Source: JAPPLB01 sp965204095 (GTDB taxonomy: Bacteria > Acidobacteriota > Terriglobia > Bryobacterales > UBA6623). Taken from it: a stretch of DNA of 64,000 nt. Under the pieces are notes generated by a model that had not been told where the DNA came from, did not search any database, and was given only the letters and a program-made list of their open reading frames with translations. Position numbers and translations under genes: made by a program. How positions within the stretch are numbered: position 1 is the first letter of the stretch; each line of letters starts with the position of its first letter. Of this stretch, positions 34,174 to 44,027 are shown piece by piece. Location: positions 1,302,001 to 1,366,000 of the forward strand of contig OZ241991.1 of assembly GCA_965204095.1 (NCBI GenBank). Reading direction: 5' to 3'.

Positions 34174-34274
34174 GCGTTACGCCATCAGCTTCGGGGCGCG
34201 TAACGCCGCCCGCGTGACTTTTGACACGGGCTGCTACCCCTTGCCGTCCGTTGCAAACCCTTCTGAGGCCATGT

Positions 34275-35513
34275 ATGGTTAGTAGATCAAGCAACCACTC
34301 AACCGCGGCAGGGGCAAGACAACACACGAGTGGAAACGTAGTTTTTGCGATGGAAGGTTTACCTTCAGCGTACATCGAGGGTTATGGGAAAGCCCGCCTG
34401 TTCAATCAAGCGGCTACCGACAACTACATCAAGCACACCACCATTGGCGACCCTGAATTGGACCCGGTTCTGGAGGAGCTCTCCTCCATGCCGCCTCAGG
34501 ATCTGCACCGGTTCATCGAGGCGGGCATAGAACAGCAGGACGAGGTTCTGCAGAAGGCGCCGCAGCCCCTGCGCGACTTCTTCAAGAACCTCGAAGAGCC
34601 TCCCTGGCTCATGTACGAATCCTTTCGTCCAGGGGTTCACGCCTTCAATACAAACGTAGACCTCATGCTCGTCGCATTCGTCACCGGGGTGCTGGTGGAA
34701 GGCTTTTCGACCATGATCGCCAAGTCTTTCAACATTACCGGGAGGGTGGGATCCACCAAGAGACGCTTACAGCAGAATAACCGCCACCTCATGGAAATAT
34801 TTTTTCCCGGAGGCCTGCAAAGAAAGGGTGATGGATGGAAGCTATCGACTCGAATCCGGTTCGTTCATAGTCGAATCAGGGGTCTGCTGGCGAAATCCGA
34901 CGATTGGAATCACGAAGCTTGGGGCACGCCGTTAAGCGCGGCCCACCTTGGTTTTGCCCTTTCCGTCTTTTCCAAGCGCCTGCTGGATTTCTCGGAGTTG
35001 GTAGGCGCGAAGTTCAAAAAGGAAGAAAAAGACAGCGTACTTGCTATTTGGCGCTACGCCGGCTATCTCATGGGGATTCCTGAAACCATCCTCTATACCA
35101 ACAGCGCAGGGGCGGAAAGAATATACAAGGTCGCTTTTATGTGCGAGCCTCCGCCGGATGCCGATTCGATAGCCGTTGCAAATACGTTGATCCAGTCCAT
35201 TCCGACCGTTGCGGGCGTGACCGATCCGGTGGAAAGGGACCATGTGGTGGCTTTGGCCTACCGCCTGTCACGAGCATTTCTGGGTAACGAACTCGCTGAC
35301 CAGTTCGAGTATCCTAAGGCCTCTCCCCTGCAAGGACCGCTGACGCTGTTTGTGTTCCGGACGAAACAACGCATGCTGCGAATTATGAAGAGAAGACAAA
35401 TCGTCAGATCGGAAAACTTTACTCAGCTACTCCAAATCTCGGTGTACGACGATGAAGGGCTGAGTTACAAGATGCCCGACCACGTATACGCATCAAAATC
35501 AACCAAATGGTGA
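34275..35513 (+). CDS. MpaB-like oxygenase (DUF2236 family)
   Basis: 412 residues from the ATG at 34275, which has TGAGG 6 bases upstream; a later ATG at 34350 is possible. TGRVGSTKRRLQQNNRHL, a RFVHSRIRGLL segment with the conserved Arg and His, and AAHLGFALSVFSKRLLD identify the DUF2236/latex-clearing-protein-related heme oxygenases. The substrate is unknown. The C-terminus is longer than in minimal members. It precedes the RND operon by 165 bases in the same direction. Confidence 0.75.
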   Translation: MVSRSSNHSTAAGARQHTSGNVVFAMEGLPSAYIEGYGKARLFNQAATDNYIKHTTIGDPELDPVLEELSSMPPQDLHRFIEAGIEQQDEVLQKAPQPLRDFFKNLEEPPWLMYESFRPGVHAFNTNVDLMLVAFVTGVLVEGFSTMIAKSFNITGRVGSTKRRLQQNNRHLMEIFFPGGLQRKGDGWKLSTRIRFVHSRIRGLLAKSDDWNHEAWGTPLSAAHLGFALSVFSKRLLDFSELVGAKFKKEEKDSVLAIWRYAGYLMGIPETILYTNSAGAERIYKVAFMCEPPPDADSIAVANTLIQSIPTVAGVTDPVERDHVVALAYRLSRAFLGNELADQFEYPKASPLQGPLTLFVFRTKQRMLRIMKRRQIVRSENFTQLLQISVYDDEGLSYKMPDHVYASKSTKW

Positions 35514-35678
35514 AGATGCTTGTAGTTGCTGCGCCGCCAACTCCGTACCGCAAACGCCTCGATCCGGTAACAGGGAGCCGAGAATCCGCCCGTAGATAGA
35601 ACGAAATCATATGCATGTGACCGTGTCGATAAAGCCGCGCCATCGAAACGTCGGTTCATGGGCCGATAGCAATCCGGG

Positions 35679-37982
35679 ATGGTCGATATCATGACACCTG
35701 TTTTGTTGGACCGTTACGTTGACACCATTGTGAGCCGCCGCTGGCTGGCCGTTGTGCTTGCTGCGGTGCTCATGCTGGCCATGACGGCGGGCGCCCGCTT
35801 CATCACTGTCACGAACGATTACCGGATTCTGTTCGGCGAAGACAATCCGCAACTGGCCGCTTTCGACGCCCTGGAGAACACCTATGCCGTATCCAACAAG
35901 GCGCTGATCGCCATCGCGCCGCGAGAGGGATCGGTGTTCACCCGGCAAGCTCTGGGCGCGGTAGAGGAGTTGACCGAAGCCGCCTGGCAAGCGCCTTATT
36001 CCAGCCGGGTCGACTCGCTCACCAACTATATCCATAGCGAGGCGTTCGGCGACGACTTGGTCGTGGAGCCGCTGGTCGAGGACGCGCAGTCACTCGATGA
36101 TGGCGATCTGGAGCGAATCGAGACGATCGCCCTGAACGCCATCGACATTGCCGGGCGTCTGGTCTCCCATGACGGCCGCGTAGGCGGGCTGGCGATCAAC
36201 TTCGTCCTGCCCGAGAATCCCGACGCCGCGATCTTCGAGATCAGCGATTACCTCAACGCCCTGCTGGATGAAGCCCGTGCGAGCTATCCGGATATCTCCT
36301 ACCACCTGACCGGCGATGTCGTCATGCACCGCGCCTTCGCCGACGCCACACAGGACGATTTCAAGACCCTCGTGCCGATCGTGTTCTTCGTCATTGTGGT
36401 GGCCACGGGCGTTCTGCTGCGCTCGGTATTCGGCACCCTGTCCATCCTTGTCGTAATGGTGTTCGTCATCAACACCACCATGGGGTTCGCAGGCTGGATC
36501 GGCACCGTGTTCAGCCCTACCAATTCCGGTGTGCCGATCATCGTCATGGCGGTCGCCGTGGCGCATTCAGTCCACATTGTCGCGAACACTTTATTGGGCA
36601 TGCGCGATGGTCTTGACAAGAATGAAGCGATTGCGGCATCGCTTCGCGGCAATGCCTGGCCGGTTTTTCTCACCACACTCACGACGGCGATCGGATTTCT
36701 CAGCCTGAACACCTCTGATTCGCCGCCTTTTCACGTTCTGGGAAATCTTGTGGCGTTCGGTGTGTCCTGCGCCTTCGTCTACTCCATGACGCTGCTGCCG
36801 GCGATACTTTCGATCCTTCCATTGCGCGGGTCGGTTGCCCGCACGGAACAACCCGCCTTCTTCGACCGATTCAGCGCCTTCGTCATCTCACGCCGCAGAT
36901 TCCTTCTTTGGTCCGTCACTCTTCTGGCGGTTGTTCTGTGCCTGGGTATTCCCCGCAACGAGTTGAGCGACAACTGGACGCGGTATTTCGACGATCGTTA
37001 CGAGTTCCGGCGCGATACGGACTTCATCATCGAAAACCTGACCGGTCTGAACACATTGGAATACTCACTGAACTCGGGACGTGAAGGGGGCATCACCGAT
37101 CCCGCTTATCTGCGCGAAGTCGATCGTTTTGCAGCGTGGTACCGGGAACAGCCCGAGGTGACCCATGTTCAGGCATTTCCGGACATCATGAAACGCCTGA
37201 ACAAAAACATGCACGGCGACGATGAGGCCTTCTACCAGTTGCCTGGCGATTCGGAACTTGCGGCGCAATATCTGTTGCTTTACGAGCTTTCGCTTCCCTT
37301 TGGCAGTGACCTCAACGACCGCATTGACGTCGCCAAATCCTCTACGCGCATGAGCGTCGTGGTGGGTGATTCCTCAGCTCGGGAACAGCGTGAGATCGAT
37401 GAGCGCGCGCAGGCTTGGCTCAGCGCCAATGCTCCTCAGCTCGCCGGCCCGGCATCGGGAGTCAGCATGGTCTTTGCGCACCTCTCGCTGCGCAACATCA
37501 ACAGCATGCTGCGCGGCACGATCATCGCGATGGCCCTGATCTCGTTCATCCTGATCTGGGTTTTCAAGAGTGTGCGCCTTGGCCTGATCAGTCTGCTGCC
37601 TAACTTCATTCCCGCCGCCATGAGCTTCGGCCTCTGGGGATACCTGGTTGGCCGAGTGGGCATTGCCGGCTCGGTGATGACCGTTATCGCTTTCGGGATT
37701 ATCGTGGATGATACGATTCATTTCCTGAGTAAATATCTGAGTGCCCGGAGGAAGGGCCTCCCTGCGCCGGAGGCCGTGCAATCCTCCTTTCGAACCGTCG
37801 GTCAAGCCTTATGGACCACGACAGGGGTCCTGTCGGCGGGATTCCTGGTCTTTGCCGCATCGGGGTTCGAGATCAGTTGGGCTCTGGGCCTGCTGGTCTC
37901 GATCACGCTGATGTTCGCACTCGTAGCCGATTTTCTGCTTCTCCCGGCTCTATTGATAGCCATCGACCGGAGGAAACTATGA
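35679..37982 (+). CDS. RND/MMPL-family transporter
   Basis: 767 residues with the two-fold RND layout: helix 1 (about 20-40), a periplasmic domain, helices 2-6 (about 225-385), helix 7, a second periplasmic domain and helices 8-12 (about 610-760). PIIVMAVAVAHSVHI and FGIIVDDTIHFLSKYL are the conserved helix-4 and helix-10 segments with acidic residues used in proton coupling. Members with this gene order move lipids or hydrophobic molecules. An ATG at 35691 is an alternative start. The stop overlaps the next gene (ATGATG). Confidence 0.9.
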   Translation: MVDIMTPVLLDRYVDTIVSRRWLAVVLAAVLMLAMTAGARFITVTNDYRILFGEDNPQLAAFDALENTYAVSNKALIAIAPREGSVFTRQALGAVEELTEAAWQAPYSSRVDSLTNYIHSEAFGDDLVVEPLVEDAQSLDDGDLERIETIALNAIDIAGRLVSHDGRVGGLAINFVLPENPDAAIFEISDYLNALLDEARASYPDISYHLTGDVVMHRAFADATQDDFKTLVPIVFFVIVVATGVLLRSVFGTLSILVVMVFVINTTMGFAGWIGTVFSPTNSGVPIIVMAVAVAHSVHIVANTLLGMRDGLDKNEAIAASLRGNAWPVFLTTLTTAIGFLSLNTSDSPPFHVLGNLVAFGVSCAFVYSMTLLPAILSILPLRGSVARTEQPAFFDRFSAFVISRRRFLLWSVTLLAVVLCLGIPRNELSDNWTRYFDDRYEFRRDTDFIIENLTGLNTLEYSLNSGREGGITDPAYLREVDRFAAWYREQPEVTHVQAFPDIMKRLNKNMHGDDEAFYQLPGDSELAAQYLLLYELSLPFGSDLNDRIDVAKSSTRMSVVVGDSSAREQREIDERAQAWLSANAPQLAGPASGVSMVFAHLSLRNINSMLRGTIIAMALISFILIWVFKSVRLGLISLLPNFIPAAMSFGLWGYLVGRVGIAGSVMTVIAFGIIVDDTIHFLSKYLSARRKGLPAPEAVQSSFRTVGQALWTTTGVLSAGFLVFAASGFEISWALGLLVSITLMFALVADFLLLPALLIAIDRRKL

Positions 37983-38803
37983 TGCGCCTTTCTCCCGCAC
38001 GCTCGAAGGTATTGTCTCTTGCTCCTCACCTGGCCTTGTGGGCTTGTCTCATTGCTCAGCCGCCGGCCCGCGCGGAAAGTTCTGCACCCGAGGAAACCGG
38101 GCTGAAGATCGCGCTCGAGGCCCGCGAGCGCGGAGCAGGATTCGGTAATTTCACGGCGAGCCAAGCCATGGTTCTGCGCAACAAGCAGGGGCGTGAGAGC
38201 CGGCGCCAACTCCGTCTCAAGGTGCTCGAAGTCGAGGGCGACGGCAACAAGAGCCTGTTCGTGTTCGACGAGCCGCGTGACGTCAGGGAGACAGCGCTGC
38301 TGATCCATGGCCATCGTGAAAGCGCCGACGAGCAGTGGCTGTACTTGCCGGCTTTGAAGCGCGTCAAGCGCATCAGCTCGGCCAACCGTTCAGGTTCATT
38401 CATGGGCAGCGAATTCGCTTATGAAGACATGGGTTCCCAGGAGGTCGAGAGATTCAGCTACCGCTATCTGCGTGACGAGCCTTGCGGAGATTTGACATGC
38501 ACGGTCTCCGAACGTGTCCCGGTGGATGAGAGATCGGGCTACCGGCGCCAACTGGTGTGGCGCGACCGGGATGAGCTTCGCGTCTGGAAAGTAGAGTACT
38601 ACGACCGAAAAGACGCGCATCTGAAGACTCTCACCTTCGGGAGCTACGAGAAGCATCTGGATCGTTACTGGTACGCCGGCGAGATGACGATGGTGAATCA
38701 TCTCACTGGAAAGAGCACCGTGCTGAACTGGACGGATTTTCAGTTCCGAACCGATTTCGACGAACGCGACTTCACCCAAACCGGGCTCAGACGGGTTCGT
38801 TGA
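37979..38803 (+). CDS. LolA-like outer-membrane lipoprotein-sorting protein
   Basis: 274 residues with a signal peptide ending ARAE. The mature part, with DEQWLYLPALKRVKRISSANRSGSF-type core (key residues LPALKRVKR) and GSEFAYEDMG, is the LolA-like domain found beside RND/MMPL exporters, where it probably binds the hydrophobic cargo in the periplasm. SD CGGAGGAAAC directly precedes ATGATG; start at the first or second ATG. It overlaps both neighbours. Confidence 0.85.
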   Translation: MMRLSPARSKVLSLAPHLALWACLIAQPPARAESSAPEETGLKIALEARERGAGFGNFTASQAMVLRNKQGRESRRQLRLKVLEVEGDGNKSLFVFDEPRDVRETALLIHGHRESADEQWLYLPALKRVKRISSANRSGSFMGSEFAYEDMGSQEVERFSYRYLRDEPCGDLTCTVSERVPVDERSGYRRQLVWRDRDELRVWKVEYYDRKDAHLKTLTFGSYEKHLDRYWYAGEMTMVNHLTGKSTVLNWTDFQFRTDFDERDFTQTGLRRVR

Positions 38804-40068
38804 TGCCCCTGGGTTTTGCTCTGCGCCGCGTGCTGAGCGGCGGCATCTGGATTCTGGCAGCGGTCTTCGTGGCCGGAGCGAGCGCCGAGATTGTCGACCG
38901 CGATTTTTCAGGGAGGTTCAGCGCCGAAAGCAGATGGTTTCCCGAAACAGGCGCTTTCCCGGGCCAGCGGTCGCTGGCGAGCGGTTTCGTAGCGGAGCCG
39001 AAACTCTACCTGGAAGATGCCGCCGGCAGAAGCTTCACGCTGACGCCGTTTTTCCGCTACGACCATTCGGACCCGCGCCGCACGCACTTCGATCTGCGGG
39101 AAGCCTATCTTCTGCTGCTCGGCGATATCGGTGATGATCAATGGGAGCTGCGCCTGGGTGTGGACCGGGTGTTCTGGGGAGTCACTGAATCGCAGCACCT
39201 GGTCGATATCGTCAACCAGATTGACTTCGTGGAACATCCGGCTGGAGAGTCCAAGCTGGGCCAGCCTATGGTCCACCTCACCTGGTCTGGAAATTGGGGA
39301 GTGGCGGAAGTATTCGGCCTGCCCTATCACCGCGCTCGCACATTTTCAGGGCTTCATGGCCGACTGCGCCTGCCACTGGTCATTGACAATGAGCATGTCG
39401 CGTACGAGAGCGCGGCCGGGGAGTGGCATTTTGACTTCGCCTCCCGCTACAGTCACAGTTTCGGGCTGCTCGATCTTGGCGTGAGCCTATTCGATGGCAC
39501 CAGCCGGGAACCTTTCTTGTTTCCGGGCAGCGACGCCGGCGGCATGCCGGCTTTCACTCAATACTACGCCCAGATCCGTCAGTTCGGGCTGGACGCCCAG
39601 ATGACCGTCGGCTCCTGGCTGTTCAAACTGGAGGCCATTCACCGATCCGGCGCTCGAAACCTCCTCGGTTTGGAAGAAGATTATGCCGCTACCGTTTTTG
39701 GCGGCGAATACACCTTCTATTCCGTGTTCGGCTCGGCTGCCGATGTTACCTTGCTTGGTGAATGGAATTACGATGGGCGCGGCCGGAACGCCACTCCGAA
39801 CCGCTCGCCCAACACTCTCGAGAACGATCTCTTCTCCGGTACGCGCCTCGCTTTCAATGATGTCCAGAGCACGGAAATCACTGTCAGTTTCCTGACGGAC
39901 TTGGGACGCGCCACGCGTGCATTGGCTTTGGAGTTCGACCGGCGCATCACGGGACAGTGGTCCATGCACTTGGAGGCCGTCTCTCTCCTCAGTGTTGACA
40001 GAGCCGATCTGCACTATGCGATGAGAGACGACAGCTTCATCGAGTTGAACCTGGTTTACAATTTCTAG
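38803..40068 (+). CDS. Outer-membrane beta-barrel protein of the RND operon
   Basis: 421 residues. Signal peptide (WILAAVFVAGASAE), then a barrel with alternating strands and a C-terminal Phe (LNLVYNF). It resembles DUF1302-like porins that occur as the third gene in RND-LolA-like operons. ATG overlaps the previous stop (TGATG). Together the three genes would form an envelope-spanning export or import route for a hydrophobic substrate. The stop TAG lies in CTAG, followed by a second CTAG that starts a repeat fragment. Confidence 0.8.
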   Translation: MPLGFALRRVLSGGIWILAAVFVAGASAEIVDRDFSGRFSAESRWFPETGAFPGQRSLASGFVAEPKLYLEDAAGRSFTLTPFFRYDHSDPRRTHFDLREAYLLLLGDIGDDQWELRLGVDRVFWGVTESQHLVDIVNQIDFVEHPAGESKLGQPMVHLTWSGNWGVAEVFGLPYHRARTFSGLHGRLRLPLVIDNEHVAYESAAGEWHFDFASRYSHSFGLLDLGVSLFDGTSREPFLFPGSDAGGMPAFTQYYAQIRQFGLDAQMTVGSWLFKLEAIHRSGARNLLGLEEDYAATVFGGEYTFYSVFGSAADVTLLGEWNYDGRGRNATPNRSPNTLENDLFSGTRLAFNDVQSTEITVSFLTDLGRATRALALEFDRRITGQWSMHLEAVSLLSVDRADLHYAMRDDSFIELNLVYNF

Positions 40069-40115
40069 CTAGCCTTGCTCACCACGCGGCGAGGTGAAGT
40101 GCGTGAGAACCGTTA
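40069..40115 (+). repeat. Decayed left end of a YTAR repeat
   Basis: CTAG, then CCTTGCTCACCACGCGGCGAGGTGAAGTGCG (shortened: the terminal repeat with six bases lost, then the first inner arm). It begins immediately after the stop codon of the barrel gene, giving CTAGCTAG. The rest of the copy is missing. Confidence 0.75.
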
Positions 40116-40275
40116 TCTACAGGCCGCAAGCTGCTCGTTTGGCGAGATCCTGCGAACAAGTCAAGACGCGGAAAAAAGCAACGGTCGTCAAGGCAGCTCC
40201 AGAAAAAAGGAGTAACTCCGTCTGTTTGAGACAGTTATGGGCAACATGCAGTATCCGGGTTGCCGTGTAGCCGGA

Positions 40276-40284
40276 TGGTATATT
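40276..40284 (+). promoter_or_regulatory. Extended -10 box upstream of dxs
   Basis: TGGTATATT (TGN plus TATATT at 40279-40284), 32 bases before the dxs ATG, which has its own SD GTAGGGAGG. Confidence 0.45.
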
Positions 40285-40316
40285 CAAATGCGTCGAAACT
40301 GACGTAGGGAGGCGCC

Positions 40317-42215
40317 ATGCCCGTAAATACCCCATTGCTGGACCAGGTCGAGCAGCCCAGTGACCTGCGTGCAATGTCCCCAAGCCAACTGAAAAGGCTG
40401 GCTGACGAACTCCGCGCCGAAACGATCGACGTGGTTTCCGGCACCGGAGGGCATCTGGGAGCCGGTCTCGGTGTGGTCGAGCTCACGGTTGCGCTCCATC
40501 ACCTTTTCAACACCCCGGAAGACATCCTGGTCTGGGATGTCGGCCATCAGTGCTACCCGCACAAGATCCTGACCGGAAGACGCGATCAGATCCGCAAGGT
40601 ACGTCAAGGAGGCGGACCCTCGGGATTTACCAAGCGTTCGGAAAGTGAATACGACCCCTTCGGCGCCGCGCACGCATCGACCTCGATTTCAGCGGCGCTT
40701 GGTTTCGCCGTCTCTCGCGACCTGCAGCGCCGCAACAATCGCGTCATCGCGGTGATCGGTGACGGCGCGCTGAGCGGTGGGATGGCTTATGAGGCGCTGA
40801 ACAATGCCGGCTCGCGGGACACGCGGCTCATCGTCGTTCTGAATGACAACGACATGTCGATCGCCCCCCCCGTCGGCGCGATGAGCGCCTACCTCTCCCG
40901 GCTCATCTCGTCCGAGCGATATCGCTCGCTCCGCAACCTTGCGCTGGTCATGACCGAAAAATTTCCGGAGGCGCTCAAGAGCCGGGTTAAGCAGGCCGAG
41001 AAATACGCCCGCGGCATCGTGGTCGGCGGCACGCTTTTCGAAGAGTTGGGCTTCTACTATGTGGGGCCGATCGATGGCCACAACCTCGACCATCTTCTGC
41101 CCATCCTCAAGAACGTGCGTGATGTCGAGACTCCGGGCCCGATCCTGGTGCATGTCGTCACCCAGAAAGGCAAAGGTTATCGCCCAGCGGAGCAGTCCGC
41201 GGACAGGTTCCACGGTGTCTCCAGCTTCAACGTCGAGACCGGCACGCAGATCAAGTCAAGCCCTAAAGCACCGTCCTTTACCAAGGTCTTTGCCCGCAGC
41301 CTGATCGCGGAGGCGCGCAGGGATGACCGCATCTGCGCGATCACGGCGGCGATGCCGTCGGGAACCGGGGTCGACATGTTCGGGAAGGAATTCCCCGATC
41401 GGACTTTCGATGTCGGGATTGCCGAGCAGCACGGGGTGACTTTCGCGGCAGGGCTGGCTGCGGACGGAATGAAGCCTTTTGCGGCGATCTATTCGACATT
41501 CCTGCAACGCGCCTACGACCAGATCGTTCACGACGTCGCGATCCAAAGCCTCCCGGTTCGATTCGCCTTGGACCGGGCGGGCCTGGTGGGCGCCGACGGC
41601 CAGACTCATGCCGGCTCGTTCGACATCGCTTACCTTGGTTGCCTGCCGGGCTTCGTGCTGATGGCGGCGGCCGATGAGAGCGAGTTGGTTCACATGGTCC
41701 GGACCGCCATTGCCATCGACGACCGGCCTTGCGCACTTAGGTATCCGAGGGGCAATGGGTTCGGCATCCCATTGCCGGATCGAGGCGAGATCCTGCAGAT
41801 CGGCAAGGGACGCATTCTTCGCGAGGGGAACACCATTGCCATCCTGTCCTACGGCGCCCGCTTGTACGAGGCCTTGTCAGCCGCCGATGAGCTGACCCGT
41901 CTCGGCGTATCGACGACGGTTGCCGATGCACGGTTCGCAAAACCCCTTGACGAGGACTTGGTGCGAGACTTGGCCCGGGAGCACGAGGTCCTCATCACCA
42001 TCGAAGAAGGAGCGATCGGCGGATTTGGCACGCAAGTGCTGCACTTCCTGGCGCAGAACGGCCTTCTGGATCGCGGGATCAAGGTCCGTCCCATGGTGCT
42101 TCCCGATCGATTTCTCGACCATGACAAGCCGCAGCTTCAATACGAAACCGCTGGTCTGCTGTCTTGTCACATCCAGGCGACGGCGCTCGGTGCTCTGGAG
42201 CAGGTTCCCACCTGA
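40317..42215 (+). CDS. dxs: 1-deoxy-D-xylulose-5-phosphate synthase
   Basis: 632 residues, full length. It condenses pyruvate and glyceraldehyde 3-phosphate, the first step of the MEP isoprenoid pathway. Thiamine diphosphate motif GDGALSGGMAYEALNNAG with NDNDMSI, the GHQCYPHKILTGR segment, the central DVGIAEQHGVTFAAG with catalytic Glu, and DRAGLVGADGQTHAG are all present. SD AGGGAGG is well placed. The MEP reductase gene ispH follows in the same direction 540 bases later, separated by a repeat. Confidence 0.97.
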   Translation: MPVNTPLLDQVEQPSDLRAMSPSQLKRLADELRAETIDVVSGTGGHLGAGLGVVELTVALHHLFNTPEDILVWDVGHQCYPHKILTGRRDQIRKVRQGGGPSGFTKRSESEYDPFGAAHASTSISAALGFAVSRDLQRRNNRVIAVIGDGALSGGMAYEALNNAGSRDTRLIVVLNDNDMSIAPPVGAMSAYLSRLISSERYRSLRNLALVMTEKFPEALKSRVKQAEKYARGIVVGGTLFEELGFYYVGPIDGHNLDHLLPILKNVRDVETPGPILVHVVTQKGKGYRPAEQSADRFHGVSSFNVETGTQIKSSPKAPSFTKVFARSLIAEARRDDRICAITAAMPSGTGVDMFGKEFPDRTFDVGIAEQHGVTFAAGLAADGMKPFAAIYSTFLQRAYDQIVHDVAIQSLPVRFALDRAGLVGADGQTHAGSFDIAYLGCLPGFVLMAAADESELVHMVRTAIAIDDRPCALRYPRGNGFGIPLPDRGEILQIGKGRILREGNTIAILSYGARLYEALSAADELTRLGVSTTVADARFAKPLDEDLVRDLAREHEVLITIEEGAIGGFGTQVLHFLAQNGLLDRGIKVRPMVLPDRFLDHDKPQLQYETAGLLSCHIQATALGALEQVPT

Positions 42216-42752
42216 GGAAATCCTGGCAGGGGCTCCGTTTGTTTCCATGTTGAGGCGGCCCCGCCAGTTCCTCTGACGACAAATCGAAGAGGGGTGAGGT
42301 GTCGGTCAACAGAGAGACCGTCGCCCAATCGCAGCGCCTCGAAGTGAACCGGGAAGGGACCGAAATATTAGCCTGCATTTCTCACCACGCGGCGAGGCGA
42401 AGTGCGTGAGAGGGCCGTCAGACATTTCTTCTGGAGCGAACCAGGCCTCCTCCCATGGTTTTCACGAATCACGAGACACGAAACACGAATCACGGCCTTT
42501 TATCGCGTGCTTCGGCCGTCGCGTGGTGAGAAATGCAGGTTAGAATCATAGAGAACCATGGCGCCATGGGGAGGCCGATTCCGCCGATCTGGTCCTGACA
42601 GCCGAGCCGGCTACGACCCTTCGTCGTTCGCCGATACGGAGAAGCCTATCCTGTTTGCTCGCATCAGGGTGCCGACAAATGTTCCGAGGTTCCACCGGGC
42701 CCGGAAGTCCGGGGGCCGAGGTTTGTATACTTGACGTAACTCTCAAAGTCGC
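42216..42752. other. Intergenic stretch between dxs and ispH
   Basis: It holds the repeat at 42368-42543. After it, TATACT at 42726-42731 is a possible -10 for ispH, 21 bases before its ATG, with no good -35. Nothing else is recognised. Confidence 0.4.
42368..42543 (+). repeat. YTAR repeat, shortened long form
   Basis: TTAG at both borders (42368-42371, 42540-42543). Compared with the copy at 43694, the segment between the two GGCCGTCAG motifs is missing, as expected from recombination between them. The heptamer array lies at about 42461-42496. Confidence 0.9.
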
Positions 42753-43697
42753 ATGGCGATCAAAAAGATTATCCTGGCCAATCCGCGGGGCTTTTGCGCC
42801 GGAGTTGTTCGCGCAATAGAGATCGTCGAGCGGGCGCTGGACCTTCTACCCCCTCCCATCTACGTTTTTCACGAGATTGTTCACAACCAGCACGTCGTCA
42901 AACAGCTCAGCGGTCGCGGGGTCATCTTCGTGGATCACCTGGAGGAAGTACCCGAAGACTCGATCTGCATTTTCAGCGCCCACGGCGTATCACCGTTGAT
43001 TCGCGATTTGGCTCGAAAGAAGCGGTTGCACGTGATCGACGCCACCTGTCCGCTGGTTACCAAGGTCCATCTGGAAGCCATTCGCTTCACCAAGGATGGA
43101 TACTCATTGGTTTTGATAGGCCACCTGGGGCACGAGGAGGTAGACGGGACCATGGGCGAAGCACCCATGCAGCTAGTCGGTTCCGTCCAGGATGTCCAAA
43201 ACCTGGAAGTCCCCAATCCCGAGAAGGTCGTCTATCTGACCCAGACCACTCTGAGTCTGGACGATACTGCTGAAATCGTCGAGGCTTTGCGAACCCGTTT
43301 CCCTCACATGACGTCCCCTCCCAATGACGATATCTGCTATGCAACGCAAAATCGCCAGAATGCCGTGAAGCAATTGGCGAATCAGGTCGATCTCGTCCTG
43401 GTTGTCGGATCAAGCAACAGCTCGAACTCGCAACGGCTCAAGGAAGTCGTTCAATCGGCCGGCGTTCCCGCCTATCTCATAAACAATGAAAATGAGATCA
43501 AATCCGCATGGCTGAAACAAGCCGAGTCCGTGGGCTTGACCGCCGGCGCCTCGGCTCCGGAGGAAATCGTTCTGCGCATTGTCGACTATCTGAAAACTTC
43601 GGCGGCTGTCGAAGTAGAGGGCCTGGACCTCGAGGACGAGAATGTTCATTTCTCTATCCCACAGGAACTGGTGCAGTTGGCGGCAACGACGCCTTAG
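42753..43697 (+). CDS. ispH: 4-hydroxy-3-methylbut-2-enyl diphosphate reductase
   Basis: 314 residues. The last MEP step, making IPP and DMAPP with a [4Fe-4S] cluster. The three cluster cysteines are in NPRGFCAGVVRAIE, DATCPLVTKVH and NDDICYATQNRQNAV; HEIVHN, SAHGVSP, GTMGEAP and VVGSSNSSNSQRL are also conserved. The TAG stop is part of the TTAG border of the next repeat. Confidence 0.97.
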   Translation: MAIKKIILANPRGFCAGVVRAIEIVERALDLLPPPIYVFHEIVHNQHVVKQLSGRGVIFVDHLEEVPEDSICIFSAHGVSPLIRDLARKKRLHVIDATCPLVTKVHLEAIRFTKDGYSLVLIGHLGHEEVDGTMGEAPMQLVGSVQDVQNLEVPNPEKVVYLTQTTLSLDDTAEIVEALRTRFPHMTSPPNDDICYATQNRQNAVKQLANQVDLVLVVGSSNSSNSQRLKEVVQSAGVPAYLINNENEIKSAWLKQAESVGLTAGASAPEEIVLRIVDYLKTSAAVEVEGLDLEDENVHFSIPQELVQLAATTP

Positions 43698-43972
43698 CCT
43701 GCATTTCTCACCAAGTGGCGAGGCGAAGTGGGTGAGAGGGCCGTCAGGACGAGGCGCGCGCCGCTTGGCGCGCGCAGGTGTAGTTGCCAAATCGCCTCCT
43801 TCACCTCTCGGGTCACGAAACACGATCTTTCCGGTTCACCGGCCGTCAGACATTTCTTTTGGAGCGAACCAAGCCCCCGCCCATGGTTTTCACGAATCAC
43901 GAGACACGAAACACGAATCACGGCCTTTTTATCGTGTGCTTCGACCGTCGGGTGGTGAGAAATGCAGGTTAG
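43694..43972 (+). repeat. YTAR repeat, long form, target is the ispH stop codon
   Basis: TTAG at 43694-43697 contains the ispH TAG stop (43695-43697); the right TTAG is at 43969-43972. The interior is as in the 9304 and 31060 copies, with the heptamer array at about 43891-43925. Confidence 0.92.
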
Positions 43973-44027
43973 CGATGAGATGAGTTTCATCCTCTCGCTT
44001 TTTTGTGCTGCCCTGTAGAGCGGGGTG

